NCBI GenBank assembly: GCA_016196415.1
Contig: JACPXS010000115.1
Location: forward strand, 1 to 10,663
Direction of reading: 5' to 3'
Origin: Candidatus Omnitrophota bacterium
Lineage (GTDB): Bacteria; Omnitrophota; Koll11; Aquiviventales; Aquiviventaceae
DNA: 10,663 nucleotides
Shown here: positions 9,701 to 10,663 of the stretch, piece by piece
Numbering within the stretch: position 1 is the stretch's first letter
How the letters are laid out: every line of letters begins with the position of its first letter
Notes under the pieces: model-generated
The model's input: only the letters and a program-made list of their open reading frames with translations
The model's database searches: none
What the model was told of the DNA's origin: nothing
Translations under genes and position numbers: made by a program

Positions 9701-10663
9701 CCAGTTCCAATAGGCGGCGAGCCATTGATCGGCTTCCTTCAAGCCTTGCTCTATGCCGTGCCGTTCGACGAGTGCCTGACGCAAGCCGTCCCAGACACCG
9801 ATGAATAAATTGACGTCATGTTGTGGAGTCCCGCTCGCCAGACCCCACGGTTTGATATGCAGATACGAAAAGCCAAACAGATAGTGAAGGAAGGCAGGAA
9901 TCGAAACTCCTGACTTCGTCCCGCGCCAGGCAATCAGCTTGACATCGAGGGGTCCTGCTGGAAGCCGAACGCGAGGCAAGGGGAACCATCCGGCGTCGAT
10001 GCGAATCCCCTGATCGCTGACATTCACATCCCCCGCCGGGACCCTAAAGGGATCAATCCTGGTCCCGGACGCCGGCTCAAAGAAGTACGCAGGGAGCCGC
10101 ACGATCCCGGCCAACACATTCCTGACATCCTCGTCCCTTGTCACTTGGCCATTCCATGTCAGCAGGGAAAAGAGATTAGAGAGCAGAAGCCGAAACGGGC
10201 CATCGTTGGCTGTGTGGGCTATGCCGTTGCGCAACTGTTGCTCAACCCAGCCCGACCAGTCCGACGTGGAAGGACGTTCGGCGAGGACCTGATGGAGGCC
10301 GCCAAGAAACAACAGGTAATGTAACTCAGACCGCGCGGCCTGGCGAAGCAGCCGTTCAAAACGCTTCGCGTTTCTGGCTTGCAGCGTCCGGCGTAAAGCA
10401 GGAACAGGGTCGCGTTGTGGTACCGACGCGCTTCTTGCCCCTCCCCGCCCCCACCGCCACATCGCCGCCGCCAGCGCGGCACCGAATCCGAGTCCCGCGA
10501 GCACGAGCGGCTGGGTGAGGAAGTGGCCGAGGGCATGAGCCAGCTCTAGCAGCATTGGCGGGATGACGAGGGACATACGTGGGCCTTGGTCCGGCGCATC
10601 AGGGCCTTCGCGTTCCTGTCGTGGCCATGCCTGCTGCATGAAACGCTCAAACTCGGTCTGGAA
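1..10663 (-). CDS. Interior of a giant multi-domain membrane protein (both ends outside window)
   Basis: The frame is open from edge to edge for 3,554 codons, with no start or stop of its own in the window; residue n begins at position 10663-3(n-1). I translated it line by line and checked the phase at many internal points. Soluble blocks alternate with hydrophobic hairpins near residues 50-72, 382-404, 683-716, 799-829, 1287-1312, 1919-1967, 2330-2362, 2625-2655, 2958-2995 and 3237-3267. Recognisable modules are a GT9/heptosyltransferase-like domain (about 1517-1854), sigma-70 region-4-like and other HTH segments (about 902-1020), and two XRE-type HTHs (3312-3466). The remaining blocks I do not recognise. 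Ala/Pro linkers such as QAPAPASPAKPPAA (before residue 1268) precede membrane segments. Giant predicted proteins with glycosyltransferase-like modules are known from Omnitrophota; a role at the cell surface or in envelope glycan handling is inference. The frame passes unbroken through three islands of plus-strand genes. Reading it as several separate genes is ruled out here, because there is no stop. Confidence 0.9.
855..955 (-). other. Transmembrane pair of giant protein just after island A
   Basis: Residues about 3237-3270 read WAGVSVAALLFIGWLLGG followed by LWGLPVGLMVE. The second part resembles FALPVVALMVDE near residue 825, so this is another copy of the recurring membrane module. It is followed by an Ala/Pro linker (SSAPAAPTQQ) and then by the HTH block. 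Confidence 0.65.
959..1009 (+). repeat. 51-bp promoter repeat, copy 1 (island A)
   Basis: It is identical to 2918-2968 except at one base (C at 981, T at 2940). It carries a complete -35/-10 promoter and an ATG at the expected transcription start. On the minus strand both copies give the peptide RRMSPIVSGH and then ASVKRFL in the giant protein. Confidence 0.85.
969..997 (+). promoter_or_regulatory. Sigma-70-type promoter of island A
   Basis: TTGACA at 969-974, a 17-base spacer, and TACGAT at 992-997. The predicted start falls at about 1003-1005, on the ATG at 1005, so the transcript would be leaderless. Confidence 0.65.
1005..1055 (+). pseudogene. Short leaderless ORF, probable remnant of a coiled-coil gene start
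   Basis: Sixteen codons, MRRTNLRRESLLTAFC, begin at the predicted transcription start of the first island A promoter and end in TGA at 1053-1055. The same promoter repeat in island B drives a full 133-residue coiled-coil protein that begins MRRPKKS and later contains RRTNVLLKSL. The island A peptide looks like that start with an internal deletion followed by a frame change. It could instead be a leader peptide for the downstream genes. The coding claim is weak, since it rests on the promoter position and the comparison with island B. Confidence 0.35.
1038..1064 (+). promoter_or_regulatory. Second promoter in island A, for the two coiled-coil genes
   Basis: TTGACA at 1038-1043 is followed by TATACT at 1059-1064 (15-base spacer, a little short). 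An alternative -10 is TACTGT at 1061-1066, with a 17-base spacer but a poorer match. It lies about 40 bases upstream of a good ribosome site. Confidence 0.5.
1107..1313 (+). CDS. Small basic/coiled-coil protein, island A first gene
   Basis: A 68-residue protein. The start is ATG 1107, because AGGAGG at 1096-1101 sits five bases upstream; an upstream in-frame start at 1056 would fall inside the promoter. The N-terminal third is basic and Pro/Ala-rich (MPRPRKPAKNPRNASEARP), and the rest is a short heptad-patterned helix, VETVKAELRLIRSDLVSLEK, ending KLPALVETKFAA. The same style of ending (a Leu/Lys/Glu heptad, then K-x-P-A) is seen in the other two coiled-coil genes of this window, so they look like one family. 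The next gene starts six bases after its stop. It lies antisense to the giant frame. The function is unknown; oligomerisation through the helix is inference. Confidence 0.6.
   Translation: MPRPRKPAKNPRNASEARPATRPDVMLRFNIPSNHDVETVKAELRLIRSDLVSLEKKLPALVETKFAA
1320..1673 (+). CDS. Coiled-coil protein, island A second gene
   Basis: A 117-residue protein that is almost entirely heptad-patterned: it has a short N-terminal segment (MSQIPEPIKWNEVKALLEAQ), then continuous helix to RIEKRLEAAEAKLPA. A 21-residue (three-heptad) unit is repeated, with DSLTEDMGMLKPAVQ followed by ESLTEDMKVVKPAVQ; the repeat is also visible in the DNA with a 63-base offset (1461 and 1524). No signal peptide, membrane segment or enzyme motif is present. 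There is no clear ribosome site, so translation is probably coupled to the gene ending six bases upstream. It belongs with the island B protein by pattern and C-terminus (KRLEAAEAKLPA against QRLSAAETRFPASS). It lies antisense to the giant frame, next to a membrane pair of the giant protein. Confidence 0.7.
   Translation: MSQIPEPIKWNEVKALLEAQGQKISTIAESVADIHPRFVKLESAIDSLTEDMGMLKPAVQRLAKTVESLTEDMKVVKPAVQKNTSDIDAIKTTLDHHTQALARIEKRLEAAEAKLPA
1446..1571 (+). repeat. Two tandem 63-bp units in the island A coiled-coil gene
   Basis: The block CTGACCGAAGACATG followed by AAACCGGCTGTCCAG appears twice with a 63-base offset, giving an in-frame duplication of three heptads. The start and end of the units are approximate. 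Confidence 0.65.
1683..1793 (-). other. Transmembrane pair of giant protein just before island A
   Basis: Residues about 2958-2995 read TFGVILAGLLAAAPLAW and then GGALVIVLTMLTALGG. The second helix ends about ten bases from the stop codon of the island A coiled-coil gene on the opposite strand, so the island lies directly in the loop after this pair. Confidence 0.65.
1800..2690 (-). other. Unrecognised soluble block with lower G+C (residues about 2660-2955)
   Basis: It starts with the acidic linker GQIDSSDAGSAGNEPEQGED, then a helical part (ALWILEAGLLVLANLRLNPE; EKQLPLLIHLILDSRG), and ends in a beta-rich part with KIWVPITEL, WEHSTVWVNGVIR and GAFIAIQGRF. The DNA is visibly more A+T-rich than its surroundings (for example near 1970-2000 and 2100-2140), which suggests a separately acquired module. 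I do not recognise a family. Confidence 0.4.
2918..2968 (+). repeat. 51-bp promoter repeat, copy 2 (island B)
   Basis: It is the partner of 959-1009, with one mismatch, and sits at the same place relative to a coiled-coil gene. Sequence similarity stops sharply at both ends of the repeat. Confidence 0.85.
2928..2956 (+). promoter_or_regulatory. Sigma-70-type promoter of island B
   Basis: TTGACA at 2928-2933, a 17-base spacer, and TACGAT at 2951-2956. The predicted start at about 2962-2964 coincides with the ATG at 2964. Confidence 0.7.
2964..3365 (+). CDS. Coiled-coil protein, probably leaderless, island B
   Basis: A 133-residue protein. The start chosen is ATG 2964, which lies at the predicted transcription start; the in-frame TTG at 2928 and ATG at 2955 are inside the -35 and -10 boxes and cannot be on the transcript. 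The basic N-terminus (MRRPKKSLTRPTNQEEARR) is followed by one long heptad region from about residue 20 to 128, including the near-repeats HTKTLES, HTKAIEA and NTKAIER and ending RLSAAETRFPASS. It has no membrane segment or catalytic motif. By pattern it is a longer relative of the island A genes and has the same 51-bp promoter. It lies antisense to the giant frame, between two of its hydrophobic segments. A palindrome and a terminator-like site follow at 3439-3517. The function is unknown. Confidence 0.7.
   Translation: MRRPKKSLTRPTNQEEARRTNVLLKSLDNTLRVVAEDVGALRSESGSMKLAIEDIDKRLGRLEPIVQTLAKDVAANTRAIETLNKTVEGHTKTLESHTKAIEANTKAIERLEKKVDAIDQRLSAAETRFPASS
3439..3465. repeat. Perfect 12-bp-arm palindrome with 3-base loop
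   Basis: TAGAAATTTCGC, GAG, GCGAAATTTCTA. It is perfect and A+T-rich within G+C-rich DNA, about 75 bases after the island B gene. It could be a repeated mobile palindrome or a transcript-processing hairpin. The giant frame reads through it as SIEISPREIS. Confidence 0.8.
3501..3517 (+). terminator. Terminator-like site after island B
   Basis: The palindrome GTGCCTGGCAC is followed directly by six T residues on the plus strand. The stem is only five pairs with a one-base loop as drawn, so it is a weak terminator by itself, although outer GCGCG/CGCGC arms (3492-3496 and 3520-3524) could extend it. I recall similar GTGCCTGGCAC-plus-T elements dispersed between genes in other bacteria. It would end transcription from island B without affecting the minus strand. 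Confidence 0.4.
3580..3676 (-). other. Membrane segment of giant protein just before island B
   Basis: Residues about 2330-2362 contain LFLLAPLMWSSALSGFLELG and MALLSLVGALVLH. After them the frame enters the sequence that carries, on the other strand, the terminator-like site, the palindrome and the island B coiled-coil gene. The hydrophobic partner on the far side is at residues 2625-2655. Confidence 0.6.
3735..4755 (-). other. Unrecognised soluble block (residues about 1970-2310)
   Basis: It begins with mixed alpha/beta sequence (LALVLAHTMDEVVADSS; LDAVYVIHLLADIGAVDL), continues with charged helices rich in Arg/Glu/Gln (QVLQRHARQRYEED; IRQWLRRLEPRLRLEEQAR), and ends with another alpha/beta stretch, VAFIIWEVFDDASPPHPLLL, just before the membrane. 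I recognise no family or catalytic motif. Confidence 0.4.
4763..4909 (-). other. Transmembrane pair of giant protein (residues about 1919-1967)
   Basis: Two or three hydrophobic helices in a row: GWLSGFLPLLL, then GWLSSLLLVLTGTWLGAG, then LLAAFAPLVIGMVE. The stretch separates the GT9-like block from the next, unrecognised soluble block. Confidence 0.65.
5100..6136 (-). other. GT-B domain resembling glycosyltransferase family 9 (heptosyltransferase-like)
   Basis: At residues about 1517-1560 a beta strand HILIVVEAP is followed by a glycine-containing loop and LVVGLRRRFPEAVIHV. This matches the N-terminal Rossmann half of ADP-heptose:LPS heptosyltransferases, which reads roughly 'G-D..-tP...Lrr.fP.A.I.v'. 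The C-terminal half begins at RLLVLNLVAG (about residue 1700), has the strand TYVVVPHGGPSD, and ends with ADVLTVDTYLAHHASLYG (Asp1835-Thr1836), the position of the family 'D-T/S-G-x-x-H-x-A' motif. The motif is degenerate: Tyr replaces Gly, and the usual N-terminal catalytic GD is not obvious. Catalytic activity is therefore uncertain, and a structural or degenerate role is possible. As part of a membrane-anchored giant protein it could act on envelope glycans, which is inference. Confidence 0.6.
6729..6870 (-). other. Membrane segment of giant protein (residues about 1268-1312)
   Basis: An amphipathic stretch containing FEWLHGLGGWALSFTPFVG is followed by the clear hydrophobic segment LMAASPLWLAGLLGGMGLVL. 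An Ala/Pro-rich linker precedes it and a charged EIERRRLRL follows, which suggests a cytoplasmic start for the next block under the positive-inside rule. Confidence 0.6.
6870..8160 (-). other. Helical soluble block with HTH-like segments, including a sigma region-4-like motif
   Basis: Residues about 835-1265 are mainly helical and charged. Near residues 902-925 the segment ELGFLVGLSKAMIQEYL has the shape of an XRE-type helix-turn-helix. Near residues 998-1015, EEIGLVWNVTGERIGQL closely follows the sigma-70 region 4 pattern, in which a conserved EIG is followed by a turn and VTRERIRQIE. Sigma-like region-4 helices bind the -35 element, but isolated copies also occur in unrelated regulators, so DNA binding is inference. 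The block ends with an Ala/Pro linker before the next membrane segment. The remaining helical part (residues about 1020-1260) I do not recognise. Confidence 0.45.
8177..8617 (-). other. Two hydrophobic hairpins of giant protein (residues about 683-716 and 799-829)
   Basis: The first hairpin includes ALFLLALALPAVLVAGG followed by AAWVGVAPFLVAATIAA. After a Gly/Arg-rich polar loop of about 80 residues, the second has LLIGSAPLGLGLLG then WLILLFALPVVALMVDE. The polar loop carries a low-complexity run of Arg/Gly/Pro near residues 755-775. Topology cannot be fixed from the sequence alone. Confidence 0.65.
8551..8590. repeat. 40-bp direct repeat, copy 1
   Basis: It matches 9463-9502 with one mismatch (8561 T, 9473 C) at an offset of 912 bases, which is exactly 304 codons. 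It encodes the LPAVLVAGGALA membrane core of the giant protein and brackets the hairpin and HicBA island. Confidence 0.85.
8675..8696. repeat. Hairpin 1 upstream of hicBA
   Basis: CACCCCGCC, TTTT, GGCGGGGTG: nine perfect pairs with a four-base loop. There is no T-tract on either side. Confidence 0.7.
8708..8726. repeat. Hairpin 2 upstream of hicBA
   Basis: CGCCCCAC, GAT, GTGGGGCG: eight perfect pairs with a three-base loop, twelve bases after hairpin 1. Confidence 0.7.
8762..8810. repeat. Hairpin 3, long stem with GAAA tetraloop, upstream of hicBA
   Basis: The inner stem is TTCTTGC (8780-8786) with GCAAGAA (8791-8797), closed by a C-GAAA-G loop. The outer stem has six C (8770-8775) against six G (8798-8803) and further pairs out to 8762/8810. 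The left arm carries bulges of four bases (8776-8779) and one base (8766). It gives about 20 pairs in all and sits 22 bases upstream of the -35 box. Confidence 0.75.
8832..8860 (+). promoter_or_regulatory. Promoter of hicBA
   Basis: TTGACA at 8832-8837, a 17-base spacer, and TAGACT at 8855-8860. The start would be at about 8866-8868, giving a very short leader that begins at the GGAGG ribosome site. Type II antitoxins usually repress such a promoter; no operator could be singled out. Confidence 0.7.
8878..9219 (+). CDS. hicB: HicB-like antitoxin
   Basis: A 113-residue protein starting at ATG 8878; GGAGG at 8867-8871 lies six bases upstream, and an adjacent in-frame GTG at 8875 is possible. 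Residues about 5-50 follow the HicB/UPF0150 pattern: a first strand VLRCYARPE, then DYLAFCVDLRLCDRGETLEAA and a helix ASLEEDILGYLESL. The usual 'P-D-L-P-G-C-x-T' has degenerated to VDLRLCDRG. The C-terminal half (PAPWYVYVDYARVR onward) is not a ribbon-helix-helix I recognise and may be a divergent or eroded DNA-binding part. HicB antitoxins bind and block HicA and repress their own operon. The hicA-like gene overlaps its end by 17 bases, as expected for a coupled pair. The order is antitoxin first. It lies antisense to the giant frame. Confidence 0.65.
   Translation: MRKFPTVLRCYARPEGEDYLAFCVDLRLCDRGETLEAARASLEEDILGYLESLTPERMAALFPRPAPWYVYVDYARVRCLVALARLFHQVKHRFLIFAEPLVVTPRLAHGVRR
9203..9412 (+). 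CDS. hicA: HicA-like toxin (mRNA interferase family)
   Basis: A 69-residue protein, close to the normal size of HicA/YcfA. It has the family layout: a first helix SQRDFIRALQSHGF, then the conserved RGSHQYW carrying the catalytic His, then a strand GYQVTLDVK, and a final helix LLKLMIRQSGLPKSAFV that matches the usual 'lrsIlrqagls.eeF'. HicA toxins cut mRNA and are neutralised by HicB. ATG 9203 overlaps the antitoxin end by 17 bases, so translation is probably coupled. It is intact, with no frameshift. It lies antisense to the giant frame, in a codon phase different from that of hicB. Confidence 0.75.
   Translation: MAFVVSQRDFIRALQSHGFRPTHQRGSHQYWEKPGYQVTLDVKYREYGGWLLKLMIRQSGLPKSAFVQQ
9452..9520 (-). 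other. Membrane segment of giant protein, LALPAV type
   Basis: Residues about 382-404 read WFVVVLALPAVLVAGGALAG, a classic transmembrane stretch, preceded by the basic MRSRSM. The same core LALPAVLVAGGALA recurs near residues 690-703 on the far side of the HicBA island, and the DNA encoding it is a 40-bp direct repeat. Related cores occur at LLFALPVVALM (near 820) and LLLALPLVGGG (near 2630). Confidence 0.7.
9463..9502. repeat. 40-bp direct repeat, copy 2
   Basis: It is the partner of 8551-8590, lying on the far side of the HicBA genes, about 50 bases after the hicA stop codon. Confidence 0.85.
9550..10440 (-). other. Unrecognised soluble block, first in the window (residues about 75-372)
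   Basis: This block lies between the membrane segments near residues 50-72 and 382-404. It starts with a basic helical stretch, continues with a beta-rich middle containing alternating Gly/Pro/Asp and hydrophobic residues (for example AGDVNVSDQGIRIDAGWFP), and ends in an aromatic-rich helical part with LHYLFGFSYLHIKPWG and LAAYWNWQTQRGSHLHEG. I do not recognise a family. Base use matches the rest of the giant frame, and the translation looks like a genuine folded protein. Confidence 0.45.

Noticed and set aside
1..10663. CRISPR array, tRNA, rRNA, transposase or integrase
   Set aside because: No regularly spaced repeats, cloverleaf with CCA end, rRNA-like sequence or recombinase motifs were seen on either strand.

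Overview
All 10,663 bases lie inside one giant minus-strand open reading frame. In the frame whose codons start at 10663, 10660 and so on down, I translated the whole window and found no stop codon and neither gene end: 3,554 sense codons plus one base. The G+C-rich sequence, GGAGG-type ribosome sites and sigma-70-type promoters point to a bacterium. Giant reading frames with glycosyltransferase-like modules and repeated membrane segments are best known from Omnitrophota (former OP3), including 'Velamenicoccus archaeovorans'. That is my best guess for the source, but it rests on architecture and memory, not on a marker gene.

The giant protein, read N to C (right to left), alternates soluble blocks with hydrophobic hairpins, often introduced by Ala/Pro/Gly-rich linkers. 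A first soluble block (about 10440-9550) is unrecognised. A membrane region (9520-8177) follows, then a helical block (8160-6870) with HTH-like segments, one resembling sigma-70 region 4. Next come a membrane segment (6805-6729), a block with a GT-B fold resembling glycosyltransferase family 9 / heptosyltransferases (6115-5100), a membrane pair (4909-4763) and an unrecognised block (4755-3735). More membrane segments (3676-3580 and 2791-2701) bracket an island, followed by an unrecognised, more A+T-rich block (2690-1800). A final membrane pair (1793-1683 and 955-860) brackets another island. Last is a DNA-binding-like block (730-1) with two XRE-type HTHs and a possible second sigma region-4-like segment cut by the window edge.

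Three short islands of plus-strand genes are nested antisense inside this frame, each with its own -35/-10 promoter. Island A (959-1680) has two small coiled-coil genes. Island B (2918-3517) has one coiled-coil gene that looks leaderless, followed by a perfect palindrome and a terminator-like site. Island C (about 8640-9420) has a HicB/HicA-type toxin-antitoxin pair preceded by three strong hairpins and bracketed by a 40-bp direct repeat. Islands A and B begin with the same 51-bp promoter segment. Each island sits between hydrophobic segments of the giant protein, and the giant frame stays open through all three, although the nested genes lie in all three possible antisense phases.

The working picture is a giant modular envelope-associated protein whose inter-membrane loops tolerate, or are selected to accept, antisense gene cassettes that do not interrupt it. 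I saw no tRNA, rRNA, CRISPR array, transposase gene or integrase.
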